From: Euwallacea fornicatus
Taxonomy: Eukaryota; Arthropoda; Insecta; Coleoptera; Curculionidae
Assembly: GCF_040115645.1 (NCBI RefSeq)
Contig: NC_089553.1
Span: forward strand, 1,240,001 to 1,304,000
Direction of reading: 5' to 3'
DNA length: 64,000 bases
Shown piece after piece: positions 37,001-50,400 of this stretch. The translations under genes and the position numbers were made by a program. A model generated the notes under the pieces. That model did no database searches. It worked only from the letters and a program-made list of their open reading frames with translations, and was not told where the DNA came from. Every line of letters starts with the position of its first letter. Position 1 is the stretch's first letter.

Positions 37001-40000
37001 AATGTGCGTGATAATGAGAAAACTGTCTTGAACAGGTGTACAGTTCGGTTCGACAGGCTGCGTTTAATATGACAGAAAAGTGTTTCTTTTCTTCCTATAA
37101 GAACTGCAGAAATAACGCAAAAGGCACTAAATTATCAATTACTGTGTTTTCCTTCTGGGTTGAATCATGTGCAAAGAAGAGACAGAGGAAAATTACCTGC
37201 TGCCTTGCAAATAAATAAAAAAATGGCATTGGAATATAGGGCGACATAGTCGGTTAAAATCACAAAAATTACCGTCAGATGCTCAAACAAAACTTTTTCA
37301 AAATATCATTTAATCGTCAGTCGAAATTTTCAACAATATGTAATGTTTGACCAGCCAATGCGCAAATTATAGAAAAAAAATTTACGGCAATATTTCTGTT
37401 TTTACAAATAAATTAATTAGCTCTGACGCGTAATAAACATTACCTCTCTCTATATGACATCAGTACTAACGCTGACGTCAGTCCAAAATGGCGCCTCCAT
37501 GTAAGGGCCTTTCGTGCATTTACCGCTACGTTAGGAACACCGCTTGAACGTCGCACAAGAAATCGCCACGAAAAGTGTTAACTACAGTATATGAACGAAG
37601 GTATGAATAATGCCAATATGCATAATTGGTTTAAACTATAAACGTGTTATTAATAAAGTTCTAACGTTAAACTAAACTTTTGAGTTTGGTTTCGTAAATT
37701 TCGTTTAGGATAAAACTCCGTGACTCAGTCCTTCTCACTCTTGTTCGTAGTACGCCTTTAGCAGTAGGTCGTTTAGTGCAAAAACCGGTGCACGGTATGA
37801 CCACATAACTTCATTTCAACCCTTATATTCAAAATATGAAGTGCTCGAAAGAGGAATTCGTCTTCGATTTAACAATAATTATGTATGTGGATGAACTGGT
37901 ACTCGTAACTAAGGGGAACGTACCTGTTAACGTTTAGAAAAATATATAAATTTAATATAAACGTAAATAATGGAAATGTTAATAAAAATGTTAGATACGG
38001 GGAACAAGGTTGCTAAATTTATCGGATGCTTTTCCGTTTTGACATTACGTCTTCCTCATTACGCCATTTTATTTTGGTGGGATAGTGGTGTTTACTGAAA
38101 TTCTATTCAATTTTTAGTTGTATTCTATCAACTTATCCGTTTTACTGGTGATTTTTTATCACAAATTATTCTTTTAGGAAAACAAGCTAGCGTGAACATA
38201 TTCCATGTGTGTTATTAGTGTTCTGGAAATGCAAAGAAGTAAAATTGCCAGTACAAGGAGCTTCTTCCTTCCTTAATGGAGTATTTTAAACGGGAAAGGA
38301 GCAAGAACGACCTTTTGTTGCTATTTAATGCCGGCAGAGAAGTATGTTTATAATTTTTATCAATTTTCACAGATTATATACCCATTTTGTTATTTATAGC
38401 GAGTAACTGCAGCTTTGGAGTTAAGCATCAGCACCGTTAGCTCCATATCCCAGGCAATGAAGAAAAAGCAACGAAATGTTACCGCAATTTAAATTCGTTT
38501 TCTAATTGTGCGACACTGAATATGAATAATTACATTTAAAATAATATGTCCAAGTTTATATTATCACCTTTATGCTCTTTTTTATACATATTTGTTCACA
38601 GTTGCGTGTAAGAAATACTGAAGTAATCATGTAAACGGCAAATACGGTTTTTGTAGTGGAGAACCTACGTATATGTTCAGATCAAATCGCATCAGTCCAG
38701 TTCACTGTGACGAATGCGCTGGATCAATTTAAATAAACCTCGTGTATTCGTCAATTAAACATTGACAGGCCCTTATTTGTATTTATTAATGTTCATGTTA
38801 AAATAATAATATTAGTTTGATAAAGGAAATACGTGAAAAAATCAACGGACCACTGGCCAAATGCCAGAATAACGTCAAAGTCGTATCAACCAATCCGGTG
38901 GTCACGTGACTTAACCCAGTTGTAATCAATTGTCATTAAGAATTATGGCGAAAAGAGAAACAAAAGGTGACGCCATAACGAGATTCGTTCTAATCGCTCC
39001 TCAGGTGATTTGCGCGTAAGCAACCAGATATACATCGAAACGTTTTGAACACGTTCTGTTCAGGCCTACTTATCTTAATTCAACGAGGATACTGGTAGAA
39101 AATTGCCCAATTTTATGCCCGTAATTCCAAATTTTTTTGTGGAAAACCGAGGCTGTTTCTATTTATTATATCGCAATACGGAGAAACCAGTATTGGATAC
39201 GTCAAACCATGACAGATCAAAATATTAATTTCATAAAGGATGCAAATGTTTCTAAATAACACGAATAATTAAAATCCAAAAGAACTCACCACTATGTGTA
39301 GTATTGCTTTCAGCGTCCGCCACCTCTGTTCGAGATTTCTTATGGGAATGTTCCTCCGGTGAGGAGGACGTGGTGTCCAGCCTTTCCTGCTTGATGATTG
39401 GCTTTCGATCCTCTCCGTCATCGGTACTGCCGGAAGTGGTTAATGGTGACGAAGCTCTTCGTTTCGGGGTCGAAGACGCCGCACCATCAACGCAAAGATC
39501 ACTAGGGGCAGGCAATCTAGAAAAGAAACTCAACAATCAAAAATCATTCTGCTTAGTTTACTTAATTTCCTTGAAAAAAATTCTTGCAAAGGTTCTTGAA
39601 TGTGAAAGAGTGTAATGTTCTTAAAAAACGGCATCAAAACAGTTCAGCCATAATCATAGTCCAACCATGGGCAACGTCTTATTATATGTATTATCGTATT
39701 TTATGCTATTTTAATATGAACGTCATTAGTGAGGTGTATTTGCGTATAACTGGACTATGTAGATTTTACCGTCATTCCCGGGGAACGAGACTAAACAATC
39801 TGGCCCCAGAACTCTTCCACAAGAATTTTTCCTTGGGGGTTTGCCGCCATTTTTTTACTATTTTAATGTTTTCAAAACATTCACCTAGGGCTTGCAGGCG
39901 GTGGTGTATGCACCCGACTGCCCCCGCTTTTCTTGCTGCTAATAGGAGCAGATATGCTGGGTCGCCTAGTGTTGATCGTACTTAAAGGTAACGACCCATC

Positions 40001-43000
40001 ATCGTTGTCCCTTTCCCTATCTGCGTTGACGTAGCACTGGCCGAAATTTTCCTTGTTGCAGGTTTGGATTTTGTGCTGAATAAACCGCACGATGTCCGAG
40101 AGGGCAAACGGCTTTTGACAGACTCCGCAGGTTAAAATATCCTGGTGGTCATCTGCTAGTTCCTGCCCGTCTGCGTCTGCTGCAACAAAAAGGAATATTG
40201 ATTACACCCATAACAGCTGCAAGAAAGGCATTTGAATATCCGCCCCCCTAACGCTTTCGGTGTCGTAATGACACTTCAGGCTGGAGTTACCCGAACCCTT
40301 CACCCCCTAATAGCGACCCCTGCGGGGATTAGCAATCACCGGATTTTTCATTCTTCTTTTTAATTGTCGAATGTTGGGAATCGGGGCTTTAATAACTCGG
40401 GAAAACAACGCAGAAATCAATCATCTCAATAAGGGCAATAAAATCCTTATAAGAATACATTACAATACATATTGGCCAGAAAATAGCCAATTTGAGATCC
40501 CCAAACAATTTTGTGATTCTCTCGTCTGTCTATAAGAAGGCATCTCGCCTGACAAATTGGCCGAGCTATCAGATATTCATGTCTTATCGCCCTTTCACTT
40601 TATTTTCCTTTCTACATTCTGACCCCCACGACGGGCTGACCAATAGAAATATTTACGGGCAATCGCAAGGGTTGGCCGCGCATCCTGGTGGTCAGTACAG
40701 GGAGTGGTCATCTGCAGGGGTTGAAGGCCACTTTCTGTCCGGTTGGGCAAAAACCCTTTGCAATTATTTCGAGTTTACCTTCAAATGGTCGGCCAATGCT
40801 AGTCGAAGGAAGGTGACTCATGTGATGGGTTTGGCCCATTGGGACTGAAGCTTCAATAAATTAAGTTTTGTAAGGAAATGTGCGTTATTATTTACAATGT
40901 TATTTATTATTGAAGCAAAGGCAGGAAAAGTGTTACAATAGTTATTTTGGCATTTTAAAAATATGTTCCCGAATTGGGGCGGAAACTTAAGGACCAAATT
41001 ATCAATATATTGTATTAATTTTAATTGTAAGTTCATTTCCATGGAAACGTTAAAATACAGTATCGTGCGGGCATGTATTACTGAGGTTTGTTGAAGTTCC
41101 AGGGTCAGATCCATTCAGGTTCTTAAAAACCTCTTAGGAAAATTTTGGTCGTTTCGTAGTTTTCCTGCTAGCATATTTGACAACAAGACCATTCGTGGAT
41201 TTTTCGCTGAACTGCGCACCATAAGTAAATTATAAACTGCTCGTTAAAAAGCAAGACTCCAACTGAAGTAAGACTTTTGTCGTTTTTATTGTCGAAGCTA
41301 TTGAACGAGTGACCCCTATATAAACACGACTCATTATGTTCGGTCGATCTAACAGTAGCTCGAACCCTTTGACCGCCATTTCTCTAACAAATAGCGTCCA
41401 GGTGCGGAGTCCACGATCACGATCTGGACCACAGGACAAAGCCTCGAAAACAACGTTTCTGTATTGTCTACCCTTTAGAAAGGCGGGCTCTGGCCTTTTG
41501 GCTTAAGCGGAAACGTAGTAATTAAAGCCAAACTAAGTCGTTTTCCAATTTCATAATGCCCCTAAACCAGTTTTAAACACTCATTGTTTGAGTGCCCGAA
41601 TTTGGAGACATAGATCTGCCAAGTATTGAATTTAATCACTTAGAACTTTTTGAAGATGAAGAGTAAAGATGCTGGATGAAAATAATTCCTATAGAAATTA
41701 ATTATTTTAATGAGGTCGTTCCGCTAATCTTTGGAAAGGCTGCCCCGGCATAAGTCAACAACATAGACGAGAGGAGTGAACAATATATTCGGAGGGTGGA
41801 AAACCCTATTTATCGACCAAACTGCCCTGTTTGTTTCGGCGAATTTTATCGCCCACATTTTTGGGCAGAGGGTAACTTTTATCTTAACTTGATTTCGTGT
41901 TTACTGTAGTCAATCCACTCATTGAATTAAGAGCTGAAAGTGTGACAAGCTCGAATCCCTTTGCGGCGAAAAAATGAGATTATTTTGACACTGACCACCT
42001 AGAGGCAACAATGAAAAAACAAAAGGAAATCTTGTTACCGTCGATCCCCAGAAGGATATCCAAACCTTCGTAGTCTCGACATCCGGACAGGAATAAGATA
42101 AATTGCGAATGTGATGTTTCAATATGTTTTTGCTTTGCCTGGAAAATAAGCCTTCTTTTGCTTCTTTTATTGGAATTTAAAACCAAAATCTGTTCTTATT
42201 TGAATACAAAAACGATGAATTTTATAGATGTACCTCATAAAGGAATAATTTACACGTTATTGTTATTGTTGCAACAATAGCAGGGCAAACGCATTCCGAA
42301 ACCAGATATGGCTTCCTTAAAAAAATCTTCCCACTTATGCAGACAATACCTAAACAATTAAGTCCTTAATAAACGACCTCATATGTCCACCGGTGGTTCA
42401 ATCACAGCAAATAGGACAGATAAATTAAAACAATTGCAGGCCATTAAAGCCAGATCTCCTGATTAGAAGTAGCCACGATGGTCCTGATTAAAAGTGAGAG
42501 AGACGAGATAATGTCCAGAAACGTCGAAAATTACGACCTTTTTCCCGGCTTCGCAATGCTGCTTGAAATTATTTTATTGGCCCTCCTCAAAGACAAATGC
42601 AGACCGGGTCATGACGTTTATCGCCTCACTCTCGCCGCTATAGTACTCTCCCGAAAAACCATTAAACCATAATATATAACTTACTAATAGAAAACAAGCA
42701 TCTGAGTTTCTTCTTCATGGTTCTAGACACTTAATACACCTCAACACAAAACATTTAAAAATTGGACCCAGTGAGACGTGCTTCATAACACCCTGTAAAA
42801 GATACTGAAGAAAGATCATCACAGGTAAAGCAGATAGGGTGGTTCGATCTAGAGAGGGGGTAAAACTACCCTCAGCCTCGCGCTGGACCCGCGCCCTTAG
42901 GGTAGGATGACAATACGGTTTAGTAACTTGGCAATATTAATGCTAATTCTACATAATTTTTTTAGGGGACGGGGCAGGTAATGAGGGAGGAAAAATATGT

Positions 43001-46000
43001 AGTTTTAGTTGAAAAGGCATTGGGGATTTGTGGGACAATGGAATAGTGACGAATGCAGTTATTTAGAGTTTCAGATTTTAGTACTAAAATGCTAAATTGG
43101 CGTCCTATTATTGCATCAATCCCATTTTCAGCCGCTGGTGCATTATTGCAGTTTTAAAGCAAAAACTTCTAAAAGGCTTCAAATTATATTTCTATAATGT
43201 ATCGGAAATCCGAAGCCTTTCCGGAAGGCTAGTCAATTAAAATTAGTAGTATTGGTTTTGACAGTGGGCTAACTAAAGAGAATTTTAACACATCGACACG
43301 CCACTGAACACCTTAATTTTGAGTTGGAAAATTACACACAAAAACATTTTGACATTTGAAGGTGTCAATTTTGAGATGTTTTAGAGTTACTTAGTTCAGT
43401 AGCACTTTCCAGTAAAAAATATCGACTCCCCGATTCGCCCCTGGAAACCTCAATTTTGAGAGAAAAAAATTTGAAAATTTTCAAATCTTTGACACACTGA
43501 AACCACGGGCGTCTTTAAAAGGCTAGAGAGAAAATCTAACCACTTATTATCACTGAAACAATCGCCCATATTTGGCGTCGTAACCCGAATTTGCCTAAGC
43601 CGAGAACACCTTGCTTCTCGCTTCCCACAACCGGTACATTTTTGGTAAATAGGTCAACAAAACCAGCAAATCCTTAAACTTGGTTCCCACACCCTCAAAA
43701 GGCTAACTTGTCACCGAAATCTGTATCATTTTTCATTTTATAAACATAAAGCGATTGAAAGGGTATTGGAGCAAACATTTGGCATTATTATTGTCCGGTG
43801 GCAAAGGGTTTGAGCGGTCAAGTTCGTCCTTCTCTTGCATTCCCACACACACCATTCTTTCTGCGGGTCTTTGAGTTTCTACAATAGAGCTTCTTTTGCG
43901 AATTGATGCTGATATAAAACGTAATTTTTGCTAAAAAGCAGTTGGAGTTTAAAATTTGACAAAGTAAAAAATTCGTTCGGTAGTTTGTCAAGAAATGTTC
44001 ATTAATGGAAAATAATGATGAGGAAATTATGTTGTCCTTGCTGTGACTCTCATCTGGCAACATCCGCTAGAACTAGTTGCTTTTAATTTTTTTTCACTAG
44101 AAACCAAAGAGCCTCTACCGATAATTGACGGGCAGCGCCAAATATCTTTTTTTCCAAGCTCCACAACATTACATTTTCAACTTTCTTGGAGAAAGCACTA
44201 CTTCTGCATTTTTTAACGTGCCTTTTCTCCAGTCTATAAACTCATTGTTCACATCACCCACGTCCTATAATACTCCATCTGCCAGGTCAGTAAATTCATC
44301 GTTTTATAAACTACTGAATGTTATCTGGACATCTCGAGGGGCCGTTTAAAGGAATCCAGGGAAAGGCGATAGCTATCGCGAAGAGCGCATTACAAAAGGA
44401 AGCTGTTTTTTGTTGTCGAGTTTGTTTTTAATTTCTCGTTGAGCTGTGACTGTCCGGATGATTTTAATAAAAGTGGAGGTATTGACAAAAACGTAGGTGA
44501 TGTTAATCTTAGAATCTCCTATATAAAGATGAAAACGCGTTGGAGTTAAGAGAGATGCATGGGAATTGAGTTACTAAGAGGTGCATCGCACATCTGTCCC
44601 CTCCACCCGAGTAAGTCATAATTTAAAAAAATAACCAAGGGTGGAAAAAAGGCGACTTGATAATTGAAAGAGATCTATATGCTTAGGAAAAATCTCACCC
44701 CTAGTTTTTTAGGGCCAGGTGCGTAAAAAAATCGCTACCACTAAAAGAATTCTCACACACGCAATTTTTTTATTAGGGGAAGTTTTTTTTTATGCCTGTG
44801 AGAAAACCTCCGCTATTCCCAATGACCAAAGGATATTAACGCTTACAAAAAAAAAACCACTGACCTTCCCCAGTTGGAATTTTTTCTCGCATTAGCAGAT
44901 TGCAATCTTTCACTTTTCTCACGATATAATATCTTCTCGTTCATGTGAACTTTAGCATTACTCACGTATGTGCTCGCCAACCATTGATAAGGAAATGTTT
45001 ACGGTCGAAATGAGAGCATGCCGTTGTGAAATGGGCTTTTGTTCTAGCCGCGGTAATGATGGTTCTGTATAGGTTCTCCAATCTGATGCCCTTTCGAATT
45101 TTTGCCTCTATAGAGAAATTTCGGGCAAGGTGTAACCCCAGAAAACTCCCACGCTTCTCAAAGCTGTCAGTTACGCTTCGGAAAGGGATCGTAAAAAGGG
45201 TCAGTTCATTGAACGCTAAGGGACAATGGTCAATCGGAGACCTACGGGGAAGGTCACAAAGCCCAATGTATCATCGAGTTTGAAATTAAAAAAAAAATTA
45301 ATAAGTCATAACGATGTGCTCGGAAAAAAGTTTCGAATGAAGGGCGGTAGCGGGGCCAATTAAAATTTCGTGCCGTAATTAGTAGCGATGTGCATAAAGT
45401 TAGTCTAATCTAATTAAATAGTGAATGCAACAGGAGAGGATTTCTAGGGAAAAATAACAGTGTGGCACAAGTTTGTTAGTTTAAAGTTTGTTTTTATCGA
45501 AAAAGTGACAGTTTTATAAATGTATCCTCTGTTATTTGTGATTCCCGCAAACCATCAGAGGTGCGGCTGATTTGAAACACATTTGCCATATTGGATTTTA
45601 GAAATTTTCAACTCGAAACTGGGCTGGCAATGAGGCCTTCAAAACTACCCAAGGTTTCGTAGATTTATTCCTACGTCTCCAGCGCAATTATTGATACATT
45701 CTTTATACAGCGTGTGTTCACTTTTACGTCAGATTAAAATTAAGGTGTCCAGTAAAACCTGAAACGTCTGAACCAAATCGAAACAACTCGTTCAATCAGT
45801 CAACAGGAATTGATGATGTTCAGTTCTGCAAACAACGTGTCCCGACTTTTATGGAAGATTAAAATTGGAGTAATCATCACAGATCTTGAGATTTGGATAT
45901 CAAAAGGTTTTTGCTGAATGCTACGAAATTTGAAAGTTTGAAAGGTGCGATTGGTTAAGGCTAAAGTAAAATTCCCATGAGGAAGACTAAATTTAGCGTT

Positions 46001-47417
46001 TAAAGAAAAGTTCGCTGTAATTAAGCATTACAGTTGCCACAGTATTGTCTCGGAACGATTACGATTTTCTTCCCGTTAAACGTGTTAAAAGAGCGATTAT
46101 TTTTTGTTTGAAGGACAATAATGTGGTCCAAGAGTCAAGAAAACCACTCTTCCGGTTTGATACGCATCGGTACGCTGTCTTACTGCTAAAACCGTACTAC
46201 CGATCTTTTGTGTCCAACAGTGAAGAAATGTCCAGGATGTCGCTCGAATTTTACGTCAACTGGGTTTTCTAATTACTTAAGCTGGTTAATTAGAAAGTTA
46301 TCTAATTCGTGGTTTCATGGGCGTCGCTTTTTGCACGTTTTTAACGGGTAGTTGAGGGAAAAGGTACTCGTACTACCAAATGTAGAACCTTTTGCAATAG
46401 GCAGTGATAACGGTCATCAGCCCTAAAACTCTACAAAATGAGTCGCACAAAAGAGATCCCTTTGCTTGACCCTTATACCCTAATTCTCTTAACCCTATTG
46501 GCTCAAGATGTTGCCTCCTGTCGCGATATTGTTTTGACTTGTCCAATGATTCGTAACGACAAGGGAATTACAATAGGATCTTGAGAAGGCGACATTTTAT
46601 TATTGTTATGGCGATGTGAATTAATGGCAGTTTTTGCCACCTATGGCCGGAGATAAAGTTTGGTTCTAAACGCAATGGAAAATTGTCACGCAAAGACCAC
46701 TCAGTATAATATAAGCAAACAAACTACACGTTTCGCCATCTCCTTCCCGTAAAAACCCACTTAAAACTTATCTCTGTAGTGTCCACCTGCAGGCAAACTT
46801 TCCTTTTTGTTATAGAGAACTTTTTGCCATCTCACATCACCACAATGAAAAGAAATTATTTGTAATAGAGAAAATAGATATATACAATAATTTCTATTCA
46901 TATACAGTGTCCGTATTTTTTTTAGCAGGAGTTTAACCTTCCACACATTAAAATAACATTAGTATGTTATATAAGCCATATTAGAGAAATGCTTCGTTAG
47001 GAAATACAGGGTGTTGAAGTTCTATAATTTTTCAATTTATCTTTTAGTCTCCCGAACTTTTTGAGATATTTAGCTCAAATTTTGACCATAAGTTACTTTT
47101 TAGGGTCTACCCGATTAGAGAATACTAGGTGATCGTGAAAACCGGGAGGACGATATTTTTTGGGGTTACGGCCCCTTTTACCGCCTATAAGATTTTCGTG
47201 GGTTACCGCATAGTATTTAATTTAAAAAATTTTAAATGGTCTCTTCAACCTAACACCTTTTATGTGCTTTGACTATTTTAGTGTCTGTTACCGTTTTTAA
47301 GTTATTTGCGAAGTGGTGAAGTAATGCGTGCTACTTCTTGCATCGAGTAGGTTTGGTTGGTTTCTGGCATTCTGTGACATTACATTTTTTGACACCCCAC
47401 TACTACTACTACTACTG

Positions 47418-47450
<33 letters not shown>

Positions 47451-50400
47451 TGGCGCAAACCGGGCTAAAGATTTATTTATTGACAATCTACGAACAAAGC
47501 GGACTCTTAACACACGAAAAATAAAACATAATAGTAGACAAGAGAAAAACAGTAATTTCAAATTCAGAATAAATTAAACTGCGATATTTTATTCGTTAAC
47601 AAAATAATTTAAATCGATATCAAATAATTGTTATTACAGAAATTGTTCTAAATTACCACCATTGCATTCTATACGTAAATTAGAACGTCGCCATAAAGAA
47701 AATAATATAGAAATGTTAATATTTATTAATTATGAATAATTAAAAAATATATAAGACTTCAACACCCTGCATCTCCTTAACAAAGCATTTCTCGAACATA
47801 ATTAATACGGCAAACTAATAAGATTTTCATGCGCAGATCACGTGGTCGAAAGCCTGCTACAAAAACACCGGACACCCTGTATAGACCCACTTAATTTTGA
47901 CGTAGTACTCACGGTGACCCCATGCATCAAAACTTCACCATTATGGTCTAACCAACTAATCGCCGACTGTGTCAATGGGAAAAAATGACCTTCCCTGACT
48001 TTAAAAACCGCATTTCCATTACAAAAAAAAAAGAAGCGATATGTTATGCCATTCGATGTAGGTGAATAATATTTACCTTTGATAAACGTCCGCATATGCG
48101 GGGCGCAACTGATAAGATAATGCTAATAACCGACAAACCGTACTGGCCACGCATTATACCCGCTAAATTATTATATCCTGTCGTGTATAGGGTGGACAAA
48201 AACTTCGCTACTAGGTAGTAGTATTAATGAGGTATGCATTACGAATCATTAATAATTACCTAAAAATGCCTGACAGTGTCGTAACTCTTGAGGCAAGAGG
48301 GTAATAAAGCCCGCAAGGTTAGAGATTTACGGCTAAAGATATAGGCATTTAATAGAAATAGTACGCTCAGTCTTCTCATAGATCATTACCGTTAATTCAA
48401 ACAGTAAATGTGCTTCATCTTTTCATGAAAATGAAAAATCTTAGTATGTCACAGGTAATTTTGTTTTATGGCCAATCAATTTATATCTTAAGAGAGTTAT
48501 GATGATGACGGTGTATGAGATATTCGGGTCAGTAATACGTTATGTATTGGATTGACAATGACTTCAGTATCTTCATAATGGACTAACTTTCGTTTATTAA
48601 CCTTCTTCAGCCCTAATATCAAAAAAAGCCAAAATGCGATGTGGCTTGACCATATCCTTGAATTGCGATTTGTCGGGAGGAAGTTGATAGCTTACTATCC
48701 AGCAAGAACGATTTCCATTGCAAATTTAAACCAGTAGCTGGACATATTTTCTTGCCCATAAATTATAATAGAATTATTAACACTTTAACCGGTTAAGATA
48801 GATATAAAACAATAATAAATCAGTGCGTGGGAGTTTTCCCACTAGGCCATAGATTTATCTAAGTCAAACAAAGTTGTTGGTACTACTCCATGGCAAAGGT
48901 GCATCTCCGGGAACAATTTGCCTATAAATTTGTCCCCGAGAGGTCTGTTCGGCCTTAAAGGAAGTCGCAAACTTGGCCATTTTCAACCAATATTCCCGTT
49001 GAAAAGATTTATTATTAGTGGCCGTATACGGTCATCAATTAGATCGATAACTACGATAAGTAGATCGATATCGCCGGCTTCTTGAGGTAGCTCCGTTTGT
49101 TAACATCGCAGTTTTTAGTAAGCCTGCTTGTTTCAGTCGACAATAAGGGCATACGTCTGTGCTCAGGCTATTCATTTGAATCTTAAACGAGCCCAAAGGA
49201 TTCTTGGGCAATCAACACTTCAACGGGAGAGTTCAACAGCCGGATTTCAATACACCCGCTGCAATAACCTTTCATATGCGTACAATGCTTTATTGCCAAC
49301 TGTACTAAAAAAATCTATCAATCGTTTAAGTATTGCCGTAAAGCTATAATTAACTGTCCACAGATTAGGCTTCATAACGAAAGTAATCGTTAAAATTGAG
49401 ATAAAAAAATTGCCTCCTCGAGGGATATTATATATATATAAAACGACGAAACGGCTCTTCATGGGGGGATTTCAATTAACATTCATGAGGCTACTGGTCA
49501 TGTCTATGATGCCATCACAATTCTATTTAACGTTCTAAAATGTTTTATTGGCTCTTATAGCGACGTACTGCAGCTTGTGTGGCGAACCTCAGGTTAATTT
49601 CGTATCTTGTCATCTATACTCTATCAAATGCCTGACTGTAAAAGAAATACAAAATTATTTTACACATTAAAACTAGCTGAGCCCTTGGTATATCCCAGTC
49701 CTCAGTCCTGAGCCTTGTGAATTAAAATGTGACACATTTCCTGAGTTTTCCTGCCGTCATCTAATCACGAATGCTATACACAAGATTGTAAGAAGTTTGT
49801 GACGAAATTTGCATTTTAGCTGTTCAATTGCTTGCAGTTGATTATAACAGATAGAGAAAAATTGTTAACAAAATTAACCTATTTAGGGGCTAACTTTCTG
49901 CAGATGCGAAAAGGTGCCTGCTTCGCTCATGTTCATCTTGTAACTAAATTTAAATAATAAAATTTTTAATTATATTTGACTTTGATTCGTCTTCCAAAAC
50001 TATGAAAGTCGTCATAGAAAAGTGGCAGAAAAGATGGCGCAGAAATGATTATGAAGGAATTAAAAATTACAAAATGGTACTTTGTAAGCAAATTATTCAT
50101 CAATTTGTCGCAGGAAATAAATCTTCTATTCAATTACCATCTCTCTGCCTTAATAAGTCTTGTCAATTTTATGCACTACTGAATGCAGAGCCGCGTCTGT
50201 AGACTCTCCAACGCTTTCATTAGAAAACACGTCAAACTTATTGGCCTCAAAACTGACGAGGAAATAATTTTTTTTCATACTCCTGCAGCATTATACGGAC
50301 GACGCCTTATATGTACGGAATTTACCCACCATACACTTGAGGACTTGATTAGTCACCACTCTTCGAATCTGCGTCCAGTCTTTTTGCACTAAACATTCCT

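Noticed and set aside
47338..47577. Tyrosine-rich 79-codon frame
   Set aside because: It is the ACT microsatellite read in frame.
50002..50202. Frame with WQKRWRRND reminiscent of retrotransposon proteins
   Set aside because: Only a few residues resemble it, with no catalytic motif nearby.
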